Assembly (NCBI RefSeq): GCF_900104635.1
Contig: NZ_FNWC01000007.1
Coordinates: 1,959,421-2,023,420, forward strand
Direction of reading: 5' to 3'
From: Coprococcus phoceensis
GTDB lineage: Bacteria > Bacillota > Clostridia > Lachnospirales > Lachnospiraceae
Length of the DNA stretch: 64,000 bases
Position numbers and translations under genes: made by a program
In this document: one piece after another, positions 7,808-17,033 of the stretch
Position numbering within the stretch: position 1 is the first letter of the stretch
How the letters are laid out: each line of letters opens with the position of its first letter
The notes under the pieces: generated by a model
Database searches by the model: none
What the model was told of the DNA's origin: nothing
The model's input: the letters and a program-made list of their open reading frames with translations, nothing else

Positions 7808-9358
7808 TCACACAATAGTATCAACTATCCTTTTCAATCTTCGAGGTAATATACTCTTTCCGATAAGTATTACAGATTTATATTCTTTATCTAATCGGAA
7901 AGCCATAAGGTACAAAAGATTTCCTCCTAAACAGCAAATAATACACTTGATTCCTAACCCTATTATCCCCTCTAATGGAATTAATAAACATAATTTATAG
8001 ATACATACAGATACAACTAAAACAATACTGATATCTAAACATAATTTTTTTATATATTCACTTACATTTTGTCGAAATACAACGTGAAATAAATTGTATA
8101 TCACCCACGGTATTCCAATAAACGCCTTTGTTATGCAACTTGCCAATAGCACCCCATAAACACCAATAAATTGTACTAAAATCAGATTTAAAACTAAATT
8201 AATAACAGACAAAGTTAATGGTCTAAATCTGTCTTCGTGCCACATCCCCGCCGCATCTTTATATGCTTCCATTAATAAATTAATTTGATTAACAAAAAAA
8301 TATACACAAAATAATATCACAGCATGAAACTCTAACATCAATTTTTCTGTAACCCATATTTTCATAAATGGTTGAAAAAGACACAACATACACATTGTAC
8401 AAAATCCTGAAATCCATATTATTATTAATGTAAATTTCTTGAAATCATTATAATTTTTCTCTTCACTCTCTATGATTAGACTATTGCCAATCCCTGCTGT
8501 ACTTGATGAAAATATAATACTTATCAAACTAGTAACAGATGTAACAATAAAATAATAATTCTGATATATTGCTAATATCCGTAAACCTAAAAAAGCGGAA
8601 ATAATAATTGTATCCACTGAATTAAATACAACTGTTCCCAATTTAGAAGTAAATAAATCCCTTATTTTTGCATTAATTTGACGTACTTCTTCCTTGGACA
8701 ATTTTCCACTTGCCTTATATTGAGGATAAATTTTTCCAGCTACTACTGCAGTGATTATATTGGTAAGTATTTGCGTGGCAACAATTACAATTGTGTATAA
8801 ATAGTAGCTTTGGAATACCGCCAGAACAACTATCTGAAGCAAATACTTGATAGTTTCTGTAATAATAGCAACTTTTGTTGAGATATCCGCTCGTTGATGT
8901 GCATATAAAATGCTATTTTTGTATGCAAAAAGCCAATAAGTCAATACTGTTGCCAATAAGTTTAAAATATATAAAATATAAATATTCATATCTGGCGGAA
9001 TATCGCTTTTTATCAGCTTAGGCAAAAATGGAATCACTAGACAGCCACCAATTAAAACGACAGCTCCAATAACTCTATAATATACTTTATACAATTGCAT
9101 TAATGCGCATACTTTTTCCGAATCATCTTTTGCAATGGGTTCGTACATACTATAAACCATAGCCAAACCAACACCCATCTCCGCCAAGTTAAGGACCTGC
9201 AAAATAGACGTAAACAGACTATTTAGTCCTAGATAATTAACCCCTAATAGGTAAATCATAATAGTCCTCATAACAAATGGCATCAGCATCTGATAAATTC
9301 TCAAAACAACTCCAAACGCAATATTGCGTGTTGCATTTTGAGTCCGATTAATTTTCAT
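7808..9358 (-). CDS. Wzx-type polysaccharide flippase (MOP superfamily)
   Basis: A 516-residue membrane protein with about 12-14 transmembrane segments, starting MKINRTQNATRNIAFGVVLR and containing GVNYLGLNSLFTSIL and AEMGVGLAMVYSMYEPIAK near the N-terminus. These are characteristic of oligosaccharide flippases of the MOP superfamily (PST-type), which move the undecaprenyl-linked repeat unit to the outer leaflet. An AGGAG site precedes the ATG. Placed between glycosyltransferases and two polymerase candidates, it marks this as a Wzx/Wzy-dependent pathway. Confidence 0.92.
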   Translation of the reverse strand: MKINRTQNATRNIAFGVVLRIYQMLMPFVMRTIMIYLLGVNYLGLNSLFTSILQVLNLAEMGVGLAMVYSMYEPIAKDDSEKVCALMQLYKVYYRVIGAVVLIGGCLVIPFLPKLIKSDIPPDMNIYILYILNLLATVLTYWLFAYKNSILYAHQRADISTKVAIITETIKYLLQIVVLAVFQSYYLYTIVIVATQILTNIITAVVAGKIYPQYKASGKLSKEEVRQINAKIRDLFTSKLGTVVFNSVDTIIISAFLGLRILAIYQNYYFIVTSVTSLISIIFSSSTAGIGNSLIIESEEKNYNDFKKFTLIIIWISGFCTMCMLCLFQPFMKIWVTEKLMLEFHAVILFCVYFFVNQINLLMEAYKDAAGMWHEDRFRPLTLSVINLVLNLILVQFIGVYGVLLASCITKAFIGIPWVIYNLFHVVFRQNVSEYIKKLCLDISIVLVVSVCIYKLCLLIPLEGIIGLGIKCIICCLGGNLLYLMAFRLDKEYKSVILIGKSILPRRLKRIVDTIV

Positions 9359-9359
9359 T

Positions 9360-10409
9360 TTAACGTCTCCTATTATTTATGTTTTTTATTATATGTTTCA
9401 CTTTGCTCCCTGTTCTCATAACCGATTGGTTTAATTTCTTATACAATACAATAATAATAATTTTTCCTCTTTGATAACAAAAATCTTCTAATTTTTCAGA
9501 AAAAGTCTTTCTAGGAAAAGTCATTAAGCTGACTGCCTTTTTAAATTCCAAATTTTTCACAATATTTTCGCATTTCTGTAATGCCTGATTAAAAGATAAA
9601 TATTTGGTAAAATGATTAATTGCGCTCTTTCCATATGAATAATATAATTGATAATATTCGTGTTCTTCTGAAATTTCCAGTATATTTAAAACATTTTGTA
9701 GTTCTTCCCAAAATTCACTTCTATATCTTCTGCTTGCACTTCCTTCAATCTCATTGTTCTGATATGCACATATGTCTACAATTTTTATCTTATCTATTTT
9801 TAATAAAAGTTCAACACAAAAGCAAAGATCCTCCGCATATGGCAATTTTGTTTGAAAATTCAAATTATGTTCTTCTAAAAAACTTTTTTTATAAATGTAC
9901 TGCCAAACTTTGGCACCAAATGGATTGGTATTCTCCCTTTTATATGTATAGCTGCTCTTCATTCTTCGAGCAATAGATTTACATACCTCTCGTTCATAAA
10001 CACCTTCGCTCTCTGGCAATTCTTGCAATACTATTTTTTCGCCACTTTTCTTGCAATAATTAAACATGATAAGATCATCATCTTCTCTAATCTGATTAAT
10101 TACTTCTGTATACTCTTCTGCATTTATCACGTCATCTGCGTCAACAAAACAAATGTATTCTCCTTTTGCCTTTTCAATTCCATGATTTCTAGCAGATGAA
10201 ACTCCAGAGTTTTTTTGTGATATAATATGAATTCTTGAATCTTTTAAGTTATTGCATATCTTGCTTGTGTCATCTTCTGAACCATCATCTATTACCAATA
10301 CTTCCATATCATTTCTTGATATAAAACTAATGCTTTCCAAGCATCTCTTAATTGTTTGTTCCGCATTATAAGCCGGTATGATAAAGGAAATAAATTTCTT
10401 TTCGTCCAC
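9360..10409 (-). CDS. Family 2 glycosyltransferase
   Basis: A 349-residue GT-A glycosyltransferase with FISFIIPAYNAEQTIKRCLE at the N-terminus, VIDDGSEDDT, NSGVSSARNHG and ICFVDADD (the DxD metal site). The start is a GTG at 10409 that overlaps the TAG stop of the gene before by one base; GAGGAGG seven bases upstream supports it and indicates translational coupling. It probably adds one sugar of the repeat unit. The C-terminal 100 residues are basic and carry no recognised domain. Confidence 0.92.
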   Translation of the reverse strand: MDEKKFISFIIPAYNAEQTIKRCLESISFISRNDMEVLVIDDGSEDDTSKICNNLKDSRIHIISQKNSGVSSARNHGIEKAKGEYICFVDADDVINAEEYTEVINQIREDDDLIMFNYCKKSGEKIVLQELPESEGVYEREVCKSIARRMKSSYTYKRENTNPFGAKVWQYIYKKSFLEEHNLNFQTKLPYAEDLCFCVELLLKIDKIKIVDICAYQNNEIEGSASRRYRSEFWEELQNVLNILEISEEHEYYQLYYSYGKSAINHFTKYLSFNQALQKCENIVKNLEFKKAVSLMTFPRKTFSEKLEDFCYQRGKIIIIVLYKKLNQSVMRTGSKVKHIIKNINNRRR

Positions 10410-11548
10410 TACTCAACCTCCTCAAACAATTGTCTATACCTTCTCACAAAAGCTTTCTCCCCATATTTACAAATTGCATTTTTACTTATTTGTTCCGAAT
10501 TATACTGTGAATATTGTTCATACATCATTCTCAAAGTTTTTCCTAATTCTAGTTTGCTGGAATCCTTCAATATAATTCCATTTTCTTTAGTAATAATGTC
10601 ATTGGCGCCTCCATTATCGCTTCCTATCAATATATTCCCACTAGCCAAAGCTTCAATGTAAACAATTCCAAATGTCTCTTTTTCACTTACTAATGCCATC
10701 ACATGACTTTTTTTCAAAACCTTTGATACTTCTTTTCTTGTTAATGCTCCACATAAAACAATTTGGCTTTCACGATTATTCTTTTTAATTATATTTTCAA
10801 GATTTTTTTCTTCTATTCCACTTCCAACAATTTCTAACTTAACATTTTCTGTTTTACTAAAAGTATCACAAAAAGCTTCAATAAGTAAATCCATTCGTTT
10901 TAAAGGGATCAAATTCCCTATACTTACAAATATAAACGGTTCTCGTTCTTTTTTTTCATAACTGAATATTTCATTTACTAAATTAGGAAAAACTTCTATA
11001 TTCTTTTGGGTCTGAGTCATTTTCATCACATTACTTTTTAAATTTTCAGACACACATACGAATCTATCGCTCTCTTCCATACATTTTTTTAATACTTTTT
11101 TTTCCACCTGATTTAAGTCAGATTTTAAAATTTTTGAGGTGTGTTCCGTAATCACACATTTGCATCCAAAGGTTTTTTTTAGACACACTCCAACGTATCC
11201 TCCTATAAGAAAGGATTGTGCCTGAATCACATCATATTTTTTCCCTTTTAATTCTTTCTCATATATTCTTTTTGCTATCCATTTTAAAAATACATAATAA
11301 AGTTTAGGGAATCTATGTAAAACTCCAACCGGAAATACATAACGATATACGTTTATTCCATTTTCTACATAGCTATTCTTTGTAAAATATGAAAAGTCTT
11401 TTCTAGTTTTTCGATATGGAATATCAATACAAAGAATATCCACCTCTATCCCTTCGCGTTTGAATGCTTCTGCCTGTTCTTTGAAGAAACTCCCATTGTT
11501 TGGATAACTTTTACTAGGATACCACGATGGTATAATTAACACCTTCAC
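10409..11548 (-). CDS. Family 4 glycosyltransferase
   Basis: A 379-residue GT-B glycosyltransferase starting MKVLIIPSWYPSKSYPNNGS, with the acceptor-domain SKPD-like region near 100-150 and the C-terminal donor-site segment ALVSEKETFGIVYIEALASG followed by DNGGANDIITKENG. The start is a GTG at 11548 with AAGGAG at normal spacing. The stop overlaps the following glycosyltransferase start, so the two are co-translated. Group 1 transferases of this kind commonly use UDP-sugars; the exact donor is not known. Confidence 0.92.
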   Translation of the reverse strand: MKVLIIPSWYPSKSYPNNGSFFKEQAEAFKREGIEVDILCIDIPYRKTRKDFSYFTKNSYVENGINVYRYVFPVGVLHRFPKLYYVFLKWIAKRIYEKELKGKKYDVIQAQSFLIGGYVGVCLKKTFGCKCVITEHTSKILKSDLNQVEKKVLKKCMEESDRFVCVSENLKSNVMKMTQTQKNIEVFPNLVNEIFSYEKKEREPFIFVSIGNLIPLKRMDLLIEAFCDTFSKTENVKLEIVGSGIEEKNLENIIKKNNRESQIVLCGALTRKEVSKVLKKSHVMALVSEKETFGIVYIEALASGNILIGSDNGGANDIITKENGIILKDSSKLELGKTLRMMYEQYSQYNSEQISKNAICKYGEKAFVRRYRQLFEEVE

Positions 11549-11563
11549 TATTTTTTCTCCTTA

Positions 11564-12901
11564 TTACAAACTTTTTAAATTCTTCTCTTTATTTTTAGGA
11601 AATAACACCACATAACTCATTAAATATATAAAACTTAATTCATATAGAAATGGTAAATCTATGCTTTCAAATGTACATAATCCTATGTAGGAGATATGAA
11701 TTAACATTACTTGTATATATAATTGCTTATTCTCATTCTTAAAGCATTTTTTCATGATATCAACAAAGGCAATCACAGCCATTATACAAAATAGTACACC
11801 TACTATAATACCGTTATTATAAAAGAACTGTATAAACTGGTTATGTGTATTATTTTTAACATCTCCATTTCTTTCTGTCACAATATGATCCCTACTTGGG
11901 TTTCCAAAAACTTTAAATTTACTGATTGCTTCTTTCCATATACCAACTCTTCCTGAAGAATAATTGTCAATTCCGCCACCAGCTTTATCTTTTCCCTCCA
12001 TACGGGATACATATCCATCTACAACTGATTCCATATTTGATTTTTGAGAAGTTTCATGTTGAAAAATTCTTGTAGAAAATGAATTTATTTGAAATACTAA
12101 CATAGTCATCAAAATACTTCCCAAAATCAACATAACGCTTTTCTTAAAAATTTCTTTCATTGAAATTTTCAAAACAATAATGGATGCGCAAACTGCAACG
12201 ATTACAATTCCAACTATAATAAGTGCGATTGATCTACTATGTGAGAAAAATGCAAAACTGATCAACAAACAGCCCCCAATAAAATCTACACATATTTTTC
12301 TTCCTTTGCCTGTTAAAATCCTCAATAGAATAATAGCAAAAATCGCGCTTGCATGTGTACTAATTGCATTAATACCTCTGAAAACACCTGCATAGCCGCT
12401 ACTATTAATAGGAATAAAAATCATGGACCAAATCATACAAAACAATGCTGAGTACAAACACCCTCTATAAATTCCACGAAATAGCACTTCATAATCTTGT
12501 CGGTTATTCCAAACTAAAAACAGAGTTGGGAATCCCACCAGCCAAACACACCCCATTGGAAGATATTCTACAGAAGTCAGAACCCCACCTATTAACTGAA
12601 AAATTGAAATGCCTATCCATAGTCCTACTATAACCAAATTTACTTGTACTGGTTTTATTTTTCTATCTATTGAAAACAGTATAATAGCTCCCATAATAAG
12701 AACACCTATCACACATTTTACTAACAAATGCACATTAATAGGCAAAGCTGAATATCCATATGCACAAATCCCAATAAGCATCAAAGAAAATTGTAATAAT
12801 CTTTCCCTCTTTTTATCATCTATTTTTAATGACACTTTTCCTACGAGATTTAATAAAAAACAAATTTTTTCTTCTAGTAAATTCAAACCTCTTGTATACA
12901 T
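11564..12901 (-). CDS. O-antigen ligase/polymerase-family membrane protein (first polymerase candidate)
   Basis: A 445-residue protein with about 10-11 transmembrane segments. The C-terminal half has a large extracytoplasmic loop with the motif NNTHNQFIQFFYNNG, the conserved His-Asn signature of the Wzy_C/WaaL (O-antigen ligase) family. AAGGAG precedes the ATG. Such proteins join undecaprenyl-linked glycans to each other or to another acceptor. Since a second polymerase-like gene lies at 5148-6656, one of the two may polymerise and the other ligate the chain to the wall, or they may serve two different glycans. That split is inference. Confidence 0.82.
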   Translation of the reverse strand: MYTRGLNLLEEKICFLLNLVGKVSLKIDDKKRERLLQFSLMLIGICAYGYSALPINVHLLVKCVIGVLIMGAIILFSIDRKIKPVQVNLVIVGLWIGISIFQLIGGVLTSVEYLPMGCVWLVGFPTLFLVWNNRQDYEVLFRGIYRGCLYSALFCMIWSMIFIPINSSGYAGVFRGINAISTHASAIFAIILLRILTGKGRKICVDFIGGCLLISFAFFSHSRSIALIIVGIVIVAVCASIIVLKISMKEIFKKSVMLILGSILMTMLVFQINSFSTRIFQHETSQKSNMESVVDGYVSRMEGKDKAGGGIDNYSSGRVGIWKEAISKFKVFGNPSRDHIVTERNGDVKNNTHNQFIQFFYNNGIIVGVLFCIMAVIAFVDIMKKCFKNENKQLYIQVMLIHISYIGLCTFESIDLPFLYELSFIYLMSYVVLFPKNKEKNLKSL

Positions 12902-12912
12902 TGTCTATCTCC

Positions 12913-14040
12913 TTATTCATTAGTCATAAACTTTGCTATTGCATGATATATTTCACTCACCTCATCATTTATATACGGATGCATCGGAAGCGACAACACT
13001 GTTTTACATAATTTTTCTGTAATCGGACACTCCACATATTCTTTAACTCCCTCAAATGCCAATTGTTTATGCATCGGCTTTGGATAATAAATCATAGTTG
13101 GAATTCCTTGGTCTTTTAAATATGCTTGTAATGCATCTCTTTCTTCTTCCGAATCTAATTGCAGTGTGTATTGAGCCCAGCTGGAATACATCTTAGAAGG
13201 AACCACAGGTGTCTTCACAATATCCTTTAACAATTCTGTATATTGATCTGCAACTTTATTGACCGCATCTAATTCGTATTCTTTAAACGCTTTCAATTTC
13301 ACTTGCAAAATAGCTGCCTGAATCGTGTCTAATCTTGAGTTCCATCCAATACGAACATTATCATATTTGAAAGAGCCCTTTCCATGTACACGAATTGATT
13401 TTAAATACTCTGCCACCTCATCATCATTTGTAAAGATAGCACCACCATCACCGTAGCATCCTAGTGGTTTTGCCGGGAAAAATGATGTCGTTGCTGCATC
13501 ACCAAAGCTGCACGCTCTTCTTTCACCGATCATTCCGCCAAATCCTTGTGCTCCATCTTCTAATAAAAGCAAATCATATTTTTTCGCTAATGCTTCCAAT
13601 GTTACGTAATCTGCAGGTTGTCCAAATAAATCAACTGCAATAATTGCTCTCGGTGTTAACTTTCCTTCTTCAATTACCGCTTTGATTGCTTTTTCTAATG
13701 ATTTTGCATCTGCATTAAATGTATCTTGGCACACATCATAAAATACAGGTGTTGCGCCTTCAAAAGACACCACCTCTCCGGAAGCGAAAAAGGTAAAATC
13801 AGGAACAAAGACAGCATCTCCTTCTTTGATATTCCACGCCATCATCATCATAGTCAGTGCATCTGTTCCATTTCCACATGTAATACAGTGTTTCACACCG
13901 ACATACTCTGCCAATTCTGTCTCTAAATCACTTACCTGTTTTCCGCTAATAAAATTACAATCAGATGCCACTTGTGTCATTGCCGCATCAATATCACTCT
14001 TTAATGCTTCATACTGTGCTTTCAAATCTCTAAACTGCAT
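12913..14040 (-). CDS. WbpE-like UDP-3-oxo-GlcNAcA aminotransferase (DegT family)
   Basis: A 375-residue PLP-dependent aminotransferase of the DegT/DnrJ/EryC1 family. It starts MQFRDLKAQYEALKSDIDAA, has CGNGTDALTMMMMAW (phosphate-binding), VDLFGQPAD and LLEDGAQGFGG (the Asp that contacts the pyridine nitrogen) and SFFPAKPLGCYGDGGAI with the Schiff-base lysine. By family and by its neighbours WbpA, WbpB and WbpD it should transfer an amino group from glutamate to C3 of UDP-2-acetamido-3-oxo-glucuronate. GGGAAG precedes the ATG, 3 bp after the WbpD gene. Confidence 0.88.
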   Translation of the reverse strand: MQFRDLKAQYEALKSDIDAAMTQVASDCNFISGKQVSDLETELAEYVGVKHCITCGNGTDALTMMMMAWNIKEGDAVFVPDFTFFASGEVVSFEGATPVFYDVCQDTFNADAKSLEKAIKAVIEEGKLTPRAIIAVDLFGQPADYVTLEALAKKYDLLLLEDGAQGFGGMIGERRACSFGDAATTSFFPAKPLGCYGDGGAIFTNDDEVAEYLKSIRVHGKGSFKYDNVRIGWNSRLDTIQAAILQVKLKAFKEYELDAVNKVADQYTELLKDIVKTPVVPSKMYSSWAQYTLQLDSEEERDALQAYLKDQGIPTMIYYPKPMHKQLAFEGVKEYVECPITEKLCKTVLSLPMHPYINDEVSEIYHAIAKFMTNE

Positions 14041-14043
14041 ATT

Positions 14044-14619
14044 CTACTTCCCTTCTGTCACTTCGTAAAGTTTTTCATCATTTGTTTCATATTTTCTTCC
14101 ACACTTTGAGCATGTTGTATTTTCATGCAATACCTCTCCACATTCACAAACCCATCCAATTTGTTTTGCCGGTACTCCTGCCATCAATGCATAGTCTGGA
14201 ACATCTTTTGTAACAACTGCTCCTGCCGCGATCATCGCCCACTTTCCAATTGTATGTCCACATACAATTGTCGCATTTGCCCCTACTGTTGCTCCTTCTT
14301 TTAACAACGTTTTTTTATATCCAACGCTTCCTTTCGGATACTTGGCTCTCGGAGTCAGATCATTGGTAAATACCATTGATGGTCCACAAAATACATAGTC
14401 TTCCAATTCAACTCCTTCATAGATTGCGACGTTGTTTTGAACCTTTACTCCATTTCCGATTTTTACATTATTGGATACATTCACATTTTGACCAAAGGAG
14501 CAGTTATTACCAATAACTGCTCCACTTTGAATGTGTGAAAAATGCCAAATTTTTGTACCCTGTCCAATTTTTACGTTCTCATCAACATAACTGCTCTCAT
14601 GTACAAAATATTCACTCAT
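14044..14619 (-). CDS. WbpD-like UDP-GlcNAc3NA N-acetyltransferase
   Basis: A 191-residue left-handed beta-helix acetyltransferase with hexapeptide repeats (IGQGTKIWHFSHIQSGAVIG and onward) and VFTNDLTPRAKYPKG, a stretch typical of WbpD-type enzymes that use acetyl-CoA on UDP-3-amino sugars. Residues 154-175 form a small metal-binding-like tail (CECGEVLHENTTCSKCG) seen in WbpD relatives. It gives UDP-2,3-diacetamido-2,3-dideoxy-glucuronate. GGAGAG lies upstream, and the gene follows the dehydrogenase gene with a 1-bp gap. Confidence 0.88.
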   Translation of the reverse strand: MSEYFVHESSYVDENVKIGQGTKIWHFSHIQSGAVIGNNCSFGQNVNVSNNVKIGNGVKVQNNVAIYEGVELEDYVFCGPSMVFTNDLTPRAKYPKGSVGYKKTLLKEGATVGANATIVCGHTIGKWAMIAAGAVVTKDVPDYALMAGVPAKQIGWVCECGEVLHENTTCSKCGRKYETNDEKLYEVTEGK

Positions 14620-14620
14620 T

Positions 14621-15694
14621 TTAAAACTCTCCTGTCATATCTACACTTGCGAATTTATCTAATGGTAATTTTACCGCTTTTCCTTCTTTCTGACTCTTAT
14701 AAATAGCTAACACAAGTTCCAATGCATTTCTTCCTGCATATGCATCTACATATGGCGCTCTGTCATTTTCAATCGCATCGATCACATCTGCATAAAGACT
14801 TGTATGTCCGTTTCCATATACATTGCTTGTTGCTTCCTCCAAGCCTTTGTTTGCCTGATCTTCTTCTGTCTCATCTGCAAAATTCCATACATCAATATTA
14901 TTTGTTGATTTTCCGCCTAATTTTACAGTTCCTGTCTCTCCAAACAGATATAATGTCTCCTCTAAATTTTGAGGATACACATTCGTTGTTCCTTCAATTG
15001 TAGCAACTGCTCCATTTTTAAATTTTACAACTGCCATACCGATATCTTCTGCCTCTAAATAGTCATGGAACTGCTGTTTTGTCACACCATATACTTCGTC
15101 AATCTCATTTCCCAGCATCCAGCGAAGCAAGTCAATTCCGTGAATACACTGGTTCATAAGCGCTCCACCGTCCTGAGACCATGTTCCTCTCCATGGCGCC
15201 TGTGTATAATAATTCTCGTTTCTGTTCCAACGCACATGAATAGAACCATGAGATAACTTTCCAAATCTTCCTGCTTCTAACGCTTTTCGCATTTCCTGAA
15301 CTGCAATATTAAAACGATTCTGATGACATGCAGATACCTTAACACCTTTCTCTTCAGAAAGTTTAATAATCTTATCTGCATCTTCAATGCTCATTGCCAT
15401 AGGTTTTTCAATAATCACATTGATATTATGCTCAATACAATATAAAGCGATTTCTGCATGAATGCCACTCTCTGTGGCAATTCCCACAAGATCAAGTTCA
15501 TTTTCTTCCACTAACTTTTTATAGTCTGTATATCGTTTGATACTTGTATCATTTTGCAAATCATGCTTCGCTAATACCTCTTCCATATGTTCCGGTACAA
15601 CATCACATACCGCAACAAACTCTAAGTTGTTATTAATAACTGCCTTTACATGATTTGTGGAAATACGTCCACATCCGATTAGTGCATATTTCAT
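14621..15694 (-). CDS. WbpB-like UDP-GlcNAcA 3-dehydrogenase (Gfo/Idh/MocA family)
   Basis: A 357-residue NAD(P)-dependent oxidoreductase. It starts MKYALIGCGRISTNHVKAVI (Rossmann GxGxxS-like loop), has IIEKPMAMSIEDADKII with the conserved EKP and the ACHQNRFN region. By family and context it oxidises C3 of UDP-N-acetylglucosaminuronate. The frame opens at a GTG at 15703, but AGGAG is correctly spaced only for the ATG at 15694. It lies between the WbpA and WbpD genes, the usual order for this pathway. Confidence 0.88.
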   Translation of the reverse strand: MKYALIGCGRISTNHVKAVINNNLEFVAVCDVVPEHMEEVLAKHDLQNDTSIKRYTDYKKLVEENELDLVGIATESGIHAEIALYCIEHNINVIIEKPMAMSIEDADKIIKLSEEKGVKVSACHQNRFNIAVQEMRKALEAGRFGKLSHGSIHVRWNRNENYYTQAPWRGTWSQDGGALMNQCIHGIDLLRWMLGNEIDEVYGVTKQQFHDYLEAEDIGMAVVKFKNGAVATIEGTTNVYPQNLEETLYLFGETGTVKLGGKSTNNIDVWNFADETEEDQANKGLEEATSNVYGNGHTSLYADVIDAIENDRAPYVDAYAGRNALELVLAIYKSQKEGKAVKLPLDKFASVDMTGEF

Positions 15695-15705
15695 TTTTAC
15701 CACTC

Positions 15706-17019
15706 CTATAATACTTCAATATTTTCTCTATTTGCGATATTTTTCATAACATTCTTTGTATCAAAGATTGCAACTGCATTTTTCTGAATCATGTCATAAT
15801 CCACATTTGTATGTGCAGCAGTAATCATAATTAAATCATATGAAGCAATGATTTCCGGGCTGATTTCTTTTAATCCTTGATGTTTTTCACCTTTATATTT
15901 ATATTCTGAAATCCATGGATCATAGAATTCTACATTCGCCATCTCGCGTTTCAATACCTCAATTACACGAAGTGCAGGACTTTCACGATAATCATCGATA
16001 TCCTGTTTGTAAGCGACACCTACTACAAGTACTTTTGCTCCATTCATTGCTTTTGCATGACGGTTCAAAATTTTGCTTGCTCTTTCTACACAGTATTCCG
16101 GCATCTGATCATTGATCATCATAGAGCTCTCAATCATAGATGTATGGAATCCGTATTCTCTTGCTTTCCATGACAAATAATATGGATCTAATGGAATACA
16201 GTGTCCACCAAGTCCTGGACCTGGATAAAATGCCTGGAATCCATATGGTTTTGTCTTCGCAGCATCCACTACTTCCCACATGCTGATTCCTAATTTATTG
16301 CAAAGCATTGTCAATTCATTTACCAATCCGATATTGATGTTTCTGTATGTGTTTTCTAAGATTTTTTCCATTTCAGCAATTGCAGGTGAAGATACTTCGT
16401 AAACATCGCCTTCCAATACTGCTCTGTACATTGTTGCAATTACTTCTGTAGCATCTTTTCCGATTGCTCCAACTACTTTTGGCGTATTTTTTGTTTTGTA
16501 AATCAAGTTACCTGGATCAACACGTTCCGGTGAAAATCCTAAATAGAAATCTTCTCCACATTTTAATCCTGAACCTTCCTCCAAGATAGGTTTAATCAGT
16601 TCTTCCGTTGTTCCCGGATATGTTGTAGACTCTAATACTACCATAGTACCTTTTGTCAAATATTTTGAAATTGCTTCTGTAGAAGATTTTACATAGCTGA
16701 TATCCGGCTGCTGATGTGCATCTAATGGTGTCGGTACACAAATAGCAACGAAATCAACATCTTTTACAAAGCTAAAATCTGTTGTTGCTGTAAGCATCTT
16801 ATTCTCTACTAATTCTTTCAAATCGCTGTCAACAACATCACCGATGTAATTATGTCCTTCATTTACTAATTTTACTTTTTCATCCTGCACATCAAAACCA
16901 ATGGTCTTAAATCCAGCTTTCGCTTTTTCCACCGCAAGTGGTAAACCTACATAGCCTAATCCTACTACACCTACTACAATTGATTTTTCCTCGATTTTTT
17001 TTAATAATTCTTGTTTCAT
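15706..17019 (-). CDS. WbpA-like UDP-GlcNAc 6-dehydrogenase
   Basis: A 437-residue nucleotide-sugar dehydrogenase. IVVGVVGLGYVGLPLAVEKA is the NAD-binding loop, VVLESTTYPGTTEE and ENTYRNINIGLVNEL follow, and FYPGPGLGGHCIPLDPYYL contains the catalytic cysteine. It should oxidise C6 of UDP-GlcNAc to give UDP-GlcNAc uronate, the first step of the GlcNAc3NAcA pathway encoded by the next three genes. The frame is open 46 codons further upstream, into the preceding gene, but the ATG at 17019 has AAGGAG and the family's normal start. Confidence 0.9.
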   Translation of the reverse strand: MKQELLKKIEEKSIVVGVVGLGYVGLPLAVEKAKAGFKTIGFDVQDEKVKLVNEGHNYIGDVVDSDLKELVENKMLTATTDFSFVKDVDFVAICVPTPLDAHQQPDISYVKSSTEAISKYLTKGTMVVLESTTYPGTTEELIKPILEEGSGLKCGEDFYLGFSPERVDPGNLIYKTKNTPKVVGAIGKDATEVIATMYRAVLEGDVYEVSSPAIAEMEKILENTYRNINIGLVNELTMLCNKLGISMWEVVDAAKTKPYGFQAFYPGPGLGGHCIPLDPYYLSWKAREYGFHTSMIESSMMINDQMPEYCVERASKILNRHAKAMNGAKVLVVGVAYKQDIDDYRESPALRVIEVLKREMANVEFYDPWISEYKYKGEKHQGLKEISPEIIASYDLIMITAAHTNVDYDMIQKNAVAIFDTKNVMKNIANRENIEVL

Positions 17020-17033
17020 TTTATTTTTCTCCT

